From contig RFQZ01000007.1 of assembly GCA_009924735.1 (NCBI GenBank), positions 1-64,000 of the forward strand: a stretch of DNA of 64,000 bases. Reading direction: 5' to 3'. This DNA is from Flavobacteriia bacterium (GTDB lineage: Bacteria; Bacteroidota; Bacteroidia; Flavobacteriales_D; Crocinitomicaceae). Shown here one piece after another: positions 30,482-39,483 of the stretch. A model generated the notes under the pieces. That model made no database searches and was not told the origin of the DNA. It was given only the letters and a program-made list of their open reading frames with translations. Made by a program: the position numbers and the translations under genes. How positions within the stretch are numbered: the first letter of the stretch is position 1; the number at the start of each line of letters is the position of its first letter.

Positions 30482-31677
30482 AACCAGCGTACATCTCTTA
30501 TTTAAACTCAAATGACGGCACGGCCCTGCTTGCTTATGGCTGCACAAAAGAGTGGATCATCGAATCAAGAGAATCCCTCAAAGATTTTTCGGAATACCTC
30601 AGCCATGGAAACCAAGATTATGTCTTTGGCTATCTTTCTTACGAACTTCGGATGCTTTTAATGGACTTGGACGAAACAGAAAATACTCCCCTTCAACTGC
30701 CCAAAGCCCACTTTTGGATTCCAACCTTTGTTGCTAAAATTTCAGGAAAGGACTTTTCGTTGGTACAAGGAGAAACATCTTCAGTCGACTACCCTGCATT
30801 TCTGGACATTTACGAAGCGCTTAAAACCCCAAAACCCTTAGATTTACCCTTGTTTACGGCTCGCACCTCCAAGCTTACCTACCAGGAAAAAGTAGCCATA
30901 CTCAAAGAAAAAATTCAAAGGGGTGACATTTACGAGACCAATTATTGCCAAGAATACTTTTTGAAAGAGGCAGAACAGACCGACCCCATAGCGCTTTACC
31001 ATTATGTCAACCAAAAAACCACTGCGCCTTTTTCTGCCATGGTGGTGACCGAAAACCTTTGGCTTGCCTGTGGAAGTCCAGAGCGATTCATGAAAAAGTC
31101 GGGAAGCAAACTCATTTCGCAACCCATCAAAGGCACCGCTCCCCGATTCGTCAACGAAGCCGAAGACCTTGCATCCATCGAACGACTTAAATCCTCAAAA
31201 AAAGAGCATGCGGAAAACGTAATGATTGTAGACTTGGTACGGAATGACCTTTCTAAAATAGCTACACTGGGATCCGTTAGGTTGGAAGAGATGTGTGAAA
31301 TCTATTCTTTCAAAACGGTACATCAGATGATTTCCACCGTGGCGTGCGACCTCCCTGATGGCATTAGATTCGAGGATGTCATCGCCGCGATGTTTCCTAT
31401 GGGCTCTATGACAGGCGCACCCAAGCGCAATGCCGTAAAATTTTCTGACGAAGCGGAAGAATTTTCCCGAGAAATTTATTCTGGAAGCGTCGGTTATATT
31501 ACACCGGAAGGCGATTTTGATTTCAATGTAGTCATTCGCTCTTTGGCTTATTATCCAGCTACAAAATACCTTTCCTGTGCCGTTGGAAGTGCCATTACCA
31601 TGGCTTCGGACCCACTCGAGGAATATGAAGAATGCGTAGCGAAAATCGGGAAAATCATCCAATTTAACCATGATTGA
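30478..31677 (+). CDS. pabB: Aminodeoxychorismate synthase component I (PabB-like)
   Basis: 399 residues, GTG start overlapping the mutS2 stop by 4 nt. It has the chorismate-binding fold: EKIQRGDIYETNYCQEY, SPERFM, QPIKGTAPR, VDLVRNDLSKIA, FKTVHQMISTV, MFPMGSMTGAPKRNAV and YSGSVGYITPEGDFDFNVVIRS. The short N-terminal region and IKGTAPR motif favour PabB (4-amino-4-deoxychorismate for folate) over TrpE. No glutaminase partner (PabA) or lyase (PabC) is adjacent, so a shared or distant partner is expected. It overlaps tilS by 8 nt. Confidence 0.88.
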   Translation: MKPAYISYLNSNDGTALLAYGCTKEWIIESRESLKDFSEYLSHGNQDYVFGYLSYELRMLLMDLDETENTPLQLPKAHFWIPTFVAKISGKDFSLVQGETSSVDYPAFLDIYEALKTPKPLDLPLFTARTSKLTYQEKVAILKEKIQRGDIYETNYCQEYFLKEAEQTDPIALYHYVNQKTTAPFSAMVVTENLWLACGSPERFMKKSGSKLISQPIKGTAPRFVNEAEDLASIERLKSSKKEHAENVMIVDLVRNDLSKIATLGSVRLEEMCEIYSFKTVHQMISTVACDLPDGIRFEDVIAAMFPMGSMTGAPKRNAVKFSDEAEEFSREIYSGSVGYITPEGDFDFNVVIRSLAYYPATKYLSCAVGSAITMASDPLEEYEECVAKIGKIIQFNHD

Positions 31678-32926
31678 AAACCTAAAATCCTTCCTCAAGC
31701 AATCCCAAGGAAAACACTTTTTTGTGGCTTGTTCCGGTGGTTTGGACTCCATGGTTTTGTTGCAATTGGTTGCTGAATCTAAAGTACCTTTTACCGTTCT
31801 CCATGTGAATTATCAACTTCGCGGGGAAGAAAGCGATGGCGATGAAACCTTCGTTTCTGAACATTGTAAAACCCACAAACTTCCATTTGAAAGCATACGG
31901 GTTGATTTAGGAAAAATCCTGGCTGAAAACAAAGGGAATCTCCAGAACGAAGCACGTAAAATTCGCTATGCTTATTTCAAGTCTCATGTAGACAAAACCC
32001 CCTCATCGTATGTGATTACCGCACATCATGCAGCGGATCAAATTGAAACATTCTGGCTACAATTGTTTCGTGGAAGTGGGATTTCTGGCATGGCAGGAAT
32101 GACAGCGAAAAATGACTTTATCTTTCGTCCCTTACTCCCCTATTCCAAAGCGGAAATCCTTGCATTTGCGCAACAAAACGCACTTAAATGGAGAGAAGAT
32201 GCCAGCAACCAAAATCCAAAATACGCAAGGAATTTTCTTCGGTTGGAAGCACTCCCCTTCCTTCGTATAAAGATGCCAGAAATTGATTCAGAGGTACGCT
32301 TGCTTCAACAGGTTTTTCAAGAAGAATTGATTGTCGCGAAAGAAAAAGCGGTCGAACTTTCTGGAAAATGGCACTCGACCCAAAGAATTGAATTCGATGA
32401 TATGAACAACAATTCCATAGTCTTTCACGAAGCGATGAAACTATGTTCCATTCCTTCTGTATATTTTCAAGCCCTGTTGGATTTAACCAAAGCCGAAAAA
32501 GGAAAAAAACTGATCATTGAAAACCCAGGCGCTTCCATCAAAGAAATTGTCAAAGAGTCCCGTTTTCTAGCGCTTGTTTCAAACGTACTGCCACCTAAAT
32601 TGTGTATTCAAACCGAAGTCACAACTTCGCTTCCAGAATCATTCAATCGCGACGTGTGGTACATTGACGGCATGCATTTGACCCATGAAATTGAACTCCG
32701 TCCTTGGAAATCCGGAGAAAAAATGAAACCCATTGGATTAAAAGGATCGAAGAAAATCAGCGATATTCTTAAAGATTTCGGGATTGAATCAAATAAAAAA
32801 GCTTTTCATCCCATCGCAATCCTAAACGGTGAAATTTTGGGCATTCCCGGGGTATGTTTGTCCCAAAAATTTATGGCCACCCAAAACAGTACACGCATAA
32901 TAAAAGTTACTTTTGCACCATGCTGA
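31670..32926 (+). CDS. tilS: tRNA(Ile)-lysidine synthase
   Basis: 418 residues. The N-type ATP-pyrophosphatase domain carries SGGLDSM at residues 22-28, HVNYQLRGEESDGDE, and TAHHAADQIETFWLQLFRGSGISGMAGM. The C-terminal substrate-recognition domain ends with LRPWKSGEKMKPIGLKGSKKISDIL. The enzyme modifies C34 of tRNA-Ile(CAU) to lysidine and is normally essential. Its last codons contain the promoter and the start of the next gene (7-nt overlap). Confidence 0.95.
   Translation: MIENLKSFLKQSQGKHFFVACSGGLDSMVLLQLVAESKVPFTVLHVNYQLRGEESDGDETFVSEHCKTHKLPFESIRVDLGKILAENKGNLQNEARKIRYAYFKSHVDKTPSSYVITAHHAADQIETFWLQLFRGSGISGMAGMTAKNDFIFRPLLPYSKAEILAFAQQNALKWREDASNQNPKYARNFLRLEALPFLRIKMPEIDSEVRLLQQVFQEELIVAKEKAVELSGKWHSTQRIEFDDMNNNSIVFHEAMKLCSIPSVYFQALLDLTKAEKGKKLIIENPGASIKEIVKESRFLALVSNVLPPKLCIQTEVTTSLPESFNRDVWYIDGMHLTHEIELRPWKSGEKMKPIGLKGSKKISDILKDFGIESNKKAFHPIAILNGEILGIPGVCLSQKFMATQNSTRIIKVTFAPC
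32908..32915 (+). promoter_or_regulatory. -7 box (TACTTTTG) of the rRNA methyltransferase gene, leaderless start
   Basis: Exact TAnnTTTG inside the end of tilS, ending 4 nt before the ATG at 32920. It decides the start: the upstream in-frame ATG at 32854 would be removed from such a transcript. No clear -33 TTG is seen. Confidence 0.5.
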
Positions 32927-34248
32927 CCCCACTCCCTATTCCCTTTGTTGAGCGGATTTCAAAATCACCTCTTTTTGGTCAAAACGTACTTGAAGCATTT
33001 GATTCATCAGCACCCACGTCGATCAGGTTAAATCCCAACAAATCAACAACCTTGGACTTCGAACTTGGAGAAAAGGTACCTTGGTGCAATCTTGGACACT
33101 ACTTGACAGAACGACCTAACTTCACCTTAGACCCTTTGTTTCATGCGGGAATTTACTACCCCCAAGAAGCGGCCTCCATGTCGGTATACGAAATCGTTAA
33201 AAGCCTTACACTTCCTGAAAATCCCATTGTACTTGACGCCTGCGCGGCTCCGGGCGGAAAATCAACGGCTTTGCTCGAAGCACTGCCTGCAAACGGCGTT
33301 TTGGTAGCCAATGAAATGAACCGTCACCGTTGCAATGTACTGGCGGAAAACATTAGCAAATGGGGAAATTCAAATGTCTTGGTCACACACAGTGAAGTGC
33401 ATGCCTTTTCGAAGCACAAAGCCCTTTTTGACCTTGTACTCATAGACGCGCCTTGTTCTGGAGAGGGTATGTTTCGCAAGGACCTTAACGCACGAACGGA
33501 ATGGTCGTTGGAGAATGTAAAATTGTGCGCTGAAAGACAATTGGAGATCGTAAAACAACTTGCAGATACGGTGAAAGAAGATGGGTATTTGATGTATTCT
33601 ACCTGTACCTTAAACAAAGAAGAAAACGAGGAAATCATTCAGCACTTGATTGAAAACCATGCGTTTGAAGCGTGCCCTCTCCCCTCTTTAACCAACGCTT
33701 TGCCCAGCGAACAATCCCTGGGTTACTATTTTGCACCGGGCATATCAAAATCAGAGGGCTTGTACATTTGTTTGCTTAGAAAAATCGAAAACGACAAACC
33801 GTCCATGCGAAAAAACAAACAGCTCCCCCCTATCAAAACAGCGACTTTACCGGATTACATTCAAATCAATGCGAATGACGGTTTGGTACAAGAGGACGAT
33901 AAAACGTACTTGATGTCCCAGCAAACCCTTACTGTTTACGAACAGCTACGAGGAGACTTCAGGTTTATGAAAAAAGGAACTTTGTTGGGCGAAACCGCCA
34001 TGAAAGGATTTGTTCCTGCCCATGAATTTGCGTTAAGCACCGCACTTATCAACACACTTCCTCGCGTCGAACTCTCGCTTCTTGATGCCAGGAAATACTT
34101 ACACGGAGATACCTTTCCCTTGATCGCAGAAAAGGGATTTGTCGTCGTAACCTATCGAGACAGTGCTTTGGGACTTGTTAAAAACCTTGGCAATCGCTTC
34201 AATAATTTATATCCGAAGGAATGGCGAATTAGAATGGCAGTATCATGA
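32920..34248 (+). CDS. NOL1/NOP2/Sun-family rRNA cytosine-C5 methyltransferase (RsmF-like)
   Basis: 442 residues from the ATG at 32920 (MLTPLPIPFVERIS); 22 further upstream codons are out of family. It shows IRLNPNK, YYPQEAASM, the SAM motif VLDACAAPGGKSTALLEAL, LIDAPCSGEGMFRKD with the release Cys, and YSTCTLNKEENEEII with the catalytic Cys. The C-terminal 130 residues resemble the RsmF PUA-like extension (FMKKGTLLGE, FVVVTYRDSALGLVKNLGNRFNNLYPKEWRIR). It probably makes a 5-methylcytosine in 16S rRNA; the exact position is not assignable here. Confidence 0.9.
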   Translation: MLTPLPIPFVERISKSPLFGQNVLEAFDSSAPTSIRLNPNKSTTLDFELGEKVPWCNLGHYLTERPNFTLDPLFHAGIYYPQEAASMSVYEIVKSLTLPENPIVLDACAAPGGKSTALLEALPANGVLVANEMNRHRCNVLAENISKWGNSNVLVTHSEVHAFSKHKALFDLVLIDAPCSGEGMFRKDLNARTEWSLENVKLCAERQLEIVKQLADTVKEDGYLMYSTCTLNKEENEEIIQHLIENHAFEACPLPSLTNALPSEQSLGYYFAPGISKSEGLYICLLRKIENDKPSMRKNKQLPPIKTATLPDYIQINANDGLVQEDDKTYLMSQQTLTVYEQLRGDFRFMKKGTLLGETAMKGFVPAHEFALSTALINTLPRVELSLLDARKYLHGDTFPLIAEKGFVVVTYRDSALGLVKNLGNRFNNLYPKEWRIRMAVS

Positions 34249-34871
34249 ATGAAATGAACGCGAAATCCCAACTTATTGATTACATCGGAAGCAGGATTCC
34301 TTTGTCAGATCAAGATGCCTCATTCATTAAAGACAGGTTTCACTTACGGTCCTTTTCCAAAAAGCAATTTTTTCTCAAAGAAGGAGATGAGGGCTTTGAG
34401 CAAGGATTTATTGTGGCAGGCGCGTTTAGGGTTTTCTACACCGATGCGAAAGGCTTGGAACATGTACTTTATTTTGGATTCAAGGATTGGTGGGTTGGGG
34501 ATTTGGGAAGCTTTCTTTCCTCCACAAAGTCACAATTGAATGTACAAGCGCTGGAAGATGGTTACATCCTTGCATTCAACCACGCTGACATCGAAGAAAT
34601 CTTTACAGAAGTACCTAAAATGGAACGCCTTTTCAGGGTAATGGCGCAGCGCACACTTTCCGTATTGCAAAAACGATTTTTCTTAACGGTCTCCGCAAGC
34701 GCAGAGGATCGGTATTTAGATTTACTGAAACGTCATCCTAAAATTGAGCAAATGGTCCCACAGCATCAAATTGCTTCGTATTTAGGTATTTTACCAGAAT
34801 CGCTAAGCCGTCTCAAAAAACAAATGATTCAGCGCATTAAATCCGCAAAAGCCGGAACAGATGAAAAGTAA
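34245..34871 (+). CDS. Crp/Fnr-family transcriptional regulator
   Basis: 208 residues. The N-terminal cyclic-nucleotide-binding-like beta-roll (about 30-115: FFLKEGDEGFEQGFIVAGAFRVFYTDAKGLEHVLYFG) lacks the clear cAMP-binding R/S pair and has no Cys cluster, so ligand and signal are unknown. The C-terminal winged helix has HQIASYLGILPESLSRLKKQM. It starts 4 nt before the stop of the methyltransferase gene (ATGA) and is probably co-transcribed. Confidence 0.88.
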   Translation: MNEMNAKSQLIDYIGSRIPLSDQDASFIKDRFHLRSFSKKQFFLKEGDEGFEQGFIVAGAFRVFYTDAKGLEHVLYFGFKDWWVGDLGSFLSSTKSQLNVQALEDGYILAFNHADIEEIFTEVPKMERLFRVMAQRTLSVLQKRFFLTVSASAEDRYLDLLKRHPKIEQMVPQHQIASYLGILPESLSRLKKQMIQRIKSAKAGTDEK

Positions 34872-34904
34872 ATAAAAATTGATAATTTAGGGCACTTAAA
34901 ATTT

Positions 34905-37043
34905 ATGAAAATGATGAAACTTAAACGTATTTTATTTGCTGTTTGCATGTTCGTAGGCTTGTTCGCACATGCTGACGAAGGAATGTGGTTCTTGATGTTT
35001 ATTGAACGTCTGAATCACCGAGATATGGATAAATTGGGACTGCAATTGACAGCTGAAGAAATTTACAGCGTAAACCATTCAAGCTTAAAAGACGCAGTGG
35101 TTCAGTTCAACGGTGGATGTACCGCAGAAATCATCTCCTCTCAAGGCCTTGTGTTAACAAATCACCACTGTGGGTATGATGCCATTGCAGAACTTTCTAC
35201 CCCAGAAAACGATTACCTAACCAACGGTTATTGGGCGAAAACCAAAGGCGATGAATTAAAACCCAAGGCTTTGTTTGTACGTTTTTTTGTACGCATGGAC
35301 GATGTGAGCAAAAGAATTTTAGGAAAAGTGGACGCCTCTATGTCCGAAGCAGATCGCGAAAAGAAAATCAAAGAAGAAATCGCATTGATCGAAAAAGAAA
35401 ACAGCGAAGGCGGAAAATATGTTGTTAGCGTACGTTCGTTTTTTCAAGGAAATGAGTTTTACTATTTCGTTTACCAAGATTTTAAAGATGTTCGATTGGT
35501 GGGAACCCCTCCCAATTCAATTGGAAAATTCGGCGGTGATACAGACAACTGGGAATGGCCACGACATACTGGAGATTTTTCCATGTTCCGAATTTATGCC
35601 GATGCCAATGGAAACCCAGCTGAATTCTCTTCGCAAAACGTTCCCCTTAAACCCAAAGTTCATTTACCTGTAAACATTCAAGGGGTAAAAGAAGGTGATT
35701 TCGCCATGATCCTTGGTTTCCCTGGGAGAACCAACCGTTGGTTGCCTGCGGGAGGCATTGAGCAGAACGTGAAATTCGCCTACCCAGCTTGGGTGGAAGC
35801 TTCTAAAACAAGCATGGATGCCATGAAAAAACACATGGATGCAGATCCAAATGTAAGATTGAACTACGCTTCAAAATATGCACGCCTTGCAAACTATTGG
35901 AAAAACCGTCAAGGAATGATTGATGCGTTAACCGCGTTTCAAACAGCCAAGGCTAAACATGAAAACGAAGCAAAATTCAATGCTTGGGCAAACAAAGGCA
36001 AAAACAAAAAGACCTATGGAGATGTGATTGCCAACATCAACGCTTTTTATGCTGCAACCAATGAAAAATCTAGACATGACAACTATTTGTCCATCCTACT
36101 TCGTTCTTCTGAATTTGCAGGCATTTCTAAATCCCTCGGTGCAAAACTTATGGATTTCACAAAAGCAGACGATGCCAAAAAAAGAACAATGACCCCAGAC
36201 ATGGTTAAAGCCATCGATGAGTTTTACGCTTCCATAGACCTTCCTGCAGAAAAAGACCTCTTGTTGAATGGTTTGGACCTTTACCTTCAAAAAGCCCAAT
36301 ATAAATTGCCAGAAATGTTGAGCGGACAAACCAATGCATCTGAAATCGTTTCGAACATGCTTATCAATTCCATCTTTTCTTACCCTGAAAAACTTAGGGC
36401 GATGGTCTTGAACAACGAAAGCACAGACCTTTCAAGCGATCCAATGATGAAATTTTCAAGTGCTTTGTTTACCCATTTGAGCAACACAACGCCTGAACTT
36501 ATGAAGTTGCAAGCGTCATACGCTTCGTCGTACAGGAAACTGGTTCAAGGAATGAGAGAATCAAAATTAAGTCCTGTGAAATATCCAGATGCAAACAGTA
36601 CCATGCGACTTACCTATGGAATCGTAAGTGCACTGCCAGCAGACCAAAGAAACGATGCAGCCCAAAATTACTACACGACGTTGCAAGGAGCCATCAATAA
36701 ATACAAGCCAAATGATGAGGAATTCGACCTTCCTGAGCGTTTGATTTACCTATATAAGTCTAAGGATTTTGGTGAATATGCCGACAAACAAGGGTACATG
36801 CCCGTAAACTTCTTAACCAACAACGACATTACGGGAGGAAACTCAGGATCCCCTGTTTTGAACGGTAAAGGCGAATTGATTGGGTTGGCTTTTGACGGTA
36901 ACATCGAAGCCATGGCAGGAGATGTAATCTTTGATACCAAACTTCAAAAAACCATTAATGTCGACATCCGTTATGTACTTTTCATCATTGACAAGTATGC
37001 TGGCGCGAAACACATTGTGGATGAAATGACCATTATCCGATAA
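34905..37043 (+). CDS. S46-family dipeptidyl-peptidase (DPP7-like)
   Basis: 712 residues with a signal peptide ending near FAHADEGMW. The serine peptidase triad is His in LVLTNHHCGYDAI, Asp in GGDTDNWEWPRHTGDFSMFRIY, and Ser647 in TGGNSGSPVLNGKGELIGLAFDGN. An all-helical insert occupies about 300-560. The residue 18 positions after the Ser, which is Arg in P. gingivalis DPP11 and Gly in DPP7, is Gly665, so I expect hydrophobic rather than acidic P1 preference. It acts in the periplasm on oligopeptides. A strong terminator follows. Confidence 0.93.
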   Translation: MKMMKLKRILFAVCMFVGLFAHADEGMWFLMFIERLNHRDMDKLGLQLTAEEIYSVNHSSLKDAVVQFNGGCTAEIISSQGLVLTNHHCGYDAIAELSTPENDYLTNGYWAKTKGDELKPKALFVRFFVRMDDVSKRILGKVDASMSEADREKKIKEEIALIEKENSEGGKYVVSVRSFFQGNEFYYFVYQDFKDVRLVGTPPNSIGKFGGDTDNWEWPRHTGDFSMFRIYADANGNPAEFSSQNVPLKPKVHLPVNIQGVKEGDFAMILGFPGRTNRWLPAGGIEQNVKFAYPAWVEASKTSMDAMKKHMDADPNVRLNYASKYARLANYWKNRQGMIDALTAFQTAKAKHENEAKFNAWANKGKNKKTYGDVIANINAFYAATNEKSRHDNYLSILLRSSEFAGISKSLGAKLMDFTKADDAKKRTMTPDMVKAIDEFYASIDLPAEKDLLLNGLDLYLQKAQYKLPEMLSGQTNASEIVSNMLINSIFSYPEKLRAMVLNNESTDLSSDPMMKFSSALFTHLSNTTPELMKLQASYASSYRKLVQGMRESKLSPVKYPDANSTMRLTYGIVSALPADQRNDAAQNYYTTLQGAINKYKPNDEEFDLPERLIYLYKSKDFGEYADKQGYMPVNFLTNNDITGGNSGSPVLNGKGELIGLAFDGNIEAMAGDVIFDTKLQKTINVDIRYVLFIIDKYAGAKHIVDEMTIIR

Positions 37044-37066
37044 GGTTGTTTTGACATTCTATTTCT

Positions 37067-37094
37067 AAAGCCTCATTTTGAGGCTTTTTTTTTT
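37067..37094 (+). terminator. Intrinsic terminator after the S46 peptidase gene
   Basis: AAAGCCTCA-TTTTGAGGCTTT hairpin (9-bp stem, TTT loop) followed by a run of T. The T run reaches the aroB stop codon at 37093, so the convergent genes share this boundary. Confidence 0.85.
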
Positions 37095-38166
37095 AGTTCT
37101 TAGCTTCTGCCAACAACGTCAGATACAGGAGGGCATTCCCCATCTCGGCAGTGGTGAAAATGGCATCGATTTGTGCCTGACCGATTTTTTCCAACAAGAC
37201 AAAACGCAGTTCATTCTTCACATTTTTCTTGTCGTTGAATGCAAACCCAATGATTTCTTCTATCGCATTTTCGGGGATGACAATCATGGGAAAACTTCGA
37301 ATGATGGTTTTTTCAATTTCAACATACATCGCTTCTGGTAAAATTCCCCTTCTGAAGGAAATAAAGCTTTCTGCAATGATCCCCAGCGCTACGGCATGGC
37401 CATGCGAAATGGGCGAAGTTCCCAGAAAATAAGATTCTAAAGCATGTCCAACCGTATGACCAAAATTCAGAAGTTTACGAAGTCCTGTTTCGTTTGGATC
37501 CTGGGTTACGATGGAAAGTTTCAGTTGTATGGAATGAGAAATGTTTGCTTGCGTGGTCAAGTCTGTTTCCTTAAGGATCTCCTTGATTTTATCCCAATGG
37601 GACGGATCCAAAATCAAGGCATGCTTGAGCATTTCTGCGTAGCCATTATAAATTTCTTCGCCTGGAAGTGTTTCAAGAAAGGCTGGGTCAATGAAAATGG
37701 CTTTGGGATTTGCGAAACTACCTATGACGTTTTTAACATTTTCTAAATCCACGCCCGTTTTTCCGCCGATGGAAGCATCTACCATACCTAACAAAGTAGT
37801 GGGAATGTGGACAAAAGAAATTCCTCGCTTGTAGACCGAAGCGATAAAACCTCCTACATCTGTCACAATGCCTCCACCCAGATTGATTATTAAATCAGAC
37901 CGACCGACTTTGTATTCCAAAAGCGCCGTCCATACTTGATAACATATTTCGAGAACCTTATTCTCTTCTCCCGCTGGCAGCAACATGATTTCAGCGCTTT
38001 CCAATTGCGGGAAATGGGTAATCAAATAATCAAGGCAACAATCGTGGGTATTCTCATCGACAACGATGATTTTTTTCTGGTTGACATATTCATCAAGGAG
38101 CTTAGGAAACTGGCTGTTCACTAAGGATTCAATTTCGATAAGATACCCTTGGCCTTGGTAAATCAT
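37093..38166 (-). CDS. aroB: 3-dehydroquinate synthase
   Basis: 357 residues from the ATG at 38166 (MIYQGQGYLIEIESL); an in-frame TTG 15 nt upstream is inside the promoter box and less likely. Motifs: ILLPAGEENK (LPxGExxK), LINLGGGIVTDVGGFIASVYKRGISFVHIPTTLLGMVDASIGGKTGVD, and NFGHTVGHALE with zinc-binding His. It is the second step of the shikimate pathway (DAHP to 3-dehydroquinate), NAD and metal dependent. It is divergent from the proline dehydrogenase gene. Confidence 0.95.
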   Translation of the reverse strand: MIYQGQGYLIEIESLVNSQFPKLLDEYVNQKKIIVVDENTHDCCLDYLITHFPQLESAEIMLLPAGEENKVLEICYQVWTALLEYKVGRSDLIINLGGGIVTDVGGFIASVYKRGISFVHIPTTLLGMVDASIGGKTGVDLENVKNVIGSFANPKAIFIDPAFLETLPGEEIYNGYAEMLKHALILDPSHWDKIKEILKETDLTTQANISHSIQLKLSIVTQDPNETGLRKLLNFGHTVGHALESYFLGTSPISHGHAVALGIIAESFISFRRGILPEAMYVEIEKTIIRSFPMIVIPENAIEEIIGFAFNDKKNVKNELRFVLLEKIGQAQIDAIFTTAEMGNALLYLTLLAEAKN

Positions 38167-38178
38167 GCTTTTTTTATT

Positions 38179-38186
38179 CAAAAGTA
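38179..38186 (-). promoter_or_regulatory. -7 box (TACTTTTG) of aroB
   Basis: Exact TAnnTTTG on the minus strand, ending 12 nt before the aroB ATG, predicting a leader of under 10 nt. Confidence 0.45.
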
Positions 38187-38224
38187 ATTAATCTTTATGA
38201 AGAATTTTCAGTCGGAAAAAGTCT

Positions 38225-38232
38225 TAATTTTG
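38225..38232 (+). promoter_or_regulatory. -7 box (TAATTTTG) of proline dehydrogenase, leaderless start
   Basis: Exact TAnnTTTG ending 4 nt before the ATG at 38237. No TTG lies at the -33 distance. It predicts transcription from the start codon. Confidence 0.5.
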
Positions 38233-38236
38233 CGAC

Positions 38237-39403
38237 ATGGTGGATTTTACAAATACAGAAATTGCCTTTCAAGCAAAAAGCGGCACGGACATCAAAAGGG
38301 CACAATGGCTATTCAAGGCAATGGCTTATCCACGTCTCGTGAAATTCGGTAAATGGGCAATCCATTGGGCGATAAAATGTAAGCTTCCCATCAAAGGAAT
38401 CATCAAGGCTACGATTTTTAAACAATTTTGCGGAGGGGAAAACATTACCGAATGTGAGTCGACCACGCAAAGACTTTCCGCGTTTAAGATAGGAACCATA
38501 TTAGATTATTCTGTGGAGGGAAAAACCTCTGACGAAGATTTTGAAACCACAACCGACATCATCATTTCCACCATTGTCAAAGCGGGCAATCAACCCAACA
38601 TTCCTTTTGCGGTGTTCAAAATGACCGGAATTGGACGATTGGATTTACTGGAAACCGCCTCTCAATCACCTGAAGTTGCAACCGAAGTTCAACGCGAAGA
38701 AATCCATGCGATCAAGAAACGTTTTGAGCGAATTTGTGAAGCGGCTGGAAAACACCAAGTCCGCCTGTTTATTGACGCCGAGGAAACATGGATACAACCG
38801 GTATTGGACGCTTGGACCTTTGAAATGATGTGTAAATACAACCAAGCAAAAGCCATTATTTACAACACGGTTCAGATGTACAGGCACGATCGTCTTACTT
38901 TTCTTCACGAACAACGCGTCAAAGCGAAATCGGAAAACATTGTCTACGGCGTTAAACTGGTACGCGGAGCCTACATGGAAAAAGAGCGCGAACGTGCACA
39001 AACCATGGGCTACCCCTCCCCCATTCAACCTGACAAAGCCGCTACCGATAGAGATTACGACGAAGCGCTGCGTTTTATGGTGGAACATTCGGATTGCTTT
39101 GCACTGTGTGCAGGTTCTCATAACGAAGAAAGCTCCATGCTATTGACCCAGTTAATGTCGCAGAAACAGCTGTCTGCAGCGAACGAAAAATTCTTTTTTG
39201 CCCAACTTTTAGGCATGAGCGATCACATTTCATACAACCTAGCAAATGCGGGGTACAACGTGGCAAAGTACGTCCCTTTTGGACCCGTTAAAGAAGTCCT
39301 CCCCTACTTACTTCGTCGCGCAGATGAAAACACTTCGGTAGCAGGTCAGACAGGAAGGGAATTGGGATTGATCAGTGCGGAAGTTCAACGAAGACGACAA
39401 TAG
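38237..39403 (+). CDS. Proline dehydrogenase (monofunctional)
   Basis: 388 residues. The FAD-dependent TIM barrel shows FAVFKMTGIGRLDLLE, LFIDAEETWIQPVLDAWTFEMM, YNTVQMYRHDRL, YGVKLVRGAYMEKERERA, AGSHNEESS, LGMSDHISYNLANAGYNVAKYVPFGP and the terminal VLPYLLRRADENTS. It oxidises proline to pyrroline-5-carboxylate at the membrane with quinone as acceptor. There is no fused P5C dehydrogenase, which must be elsewhere. It is the last core gene before the accessory cassette region. Confidence 0.94.
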   Translation: MVDFTNTEIAFQAKSGTDIKRAQWLFKAMAYPRLVKFGKWAIHWAIKCKLPIKGIIKATIFKQFCGGENITECESTTQRLSAFKIGTILDYSVEGKTSDEDFETTTDIIISTIVKAGNQPNIPFAVFKMTGIGRLDLLETASQSPEVATEVQREEIHAIKKRFERICEAAGKHQVRLFIDAEETWIQPVLDAWTFEMMCKYNQAKAIIYNTVQMYRHDRLTFLHEQRVKAKSENIVYGVKLVRGAYMEKERERAQTMGYPSPIQPDKAATDRDYDEALRFMVEHSDCFALCAGSHNEESSMLLTQLMSQKQLSAANEKFFFAQLLGMSDHISYNLANAGYNVAKYVPFGPVKEVLPYLLRRADENTSVAGQTGRELGLISAEVQRRRQ

Positions 39404-39483
39404 GAACAACAAATACCGCTTTTAAAAACGGGTCTTACGAGCACAATGCGATCATTTAAAGTTGTCACTTGTTGTTAGCGGTT
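39404..39483. repeat. Left border of cassette array (weak element A)
   Basis: The intergenic ends in GTTGTTAGCGGTT (39471-39483), matching the conserved left-end motif (AACGGTT/AGCGGTT) of the elements found between the following minus-strand genes. The last codons of the methyltransferase gene are read from it. No clear palindrome. Confidence 0.35.

Noticed and set aside
32854-32919. Upstream ATG for the rRNA methyltransferase
   Set aside because: The extra 22 residues are unlike the family and a promoter -7 box lies between this ATG and the one at 32920.
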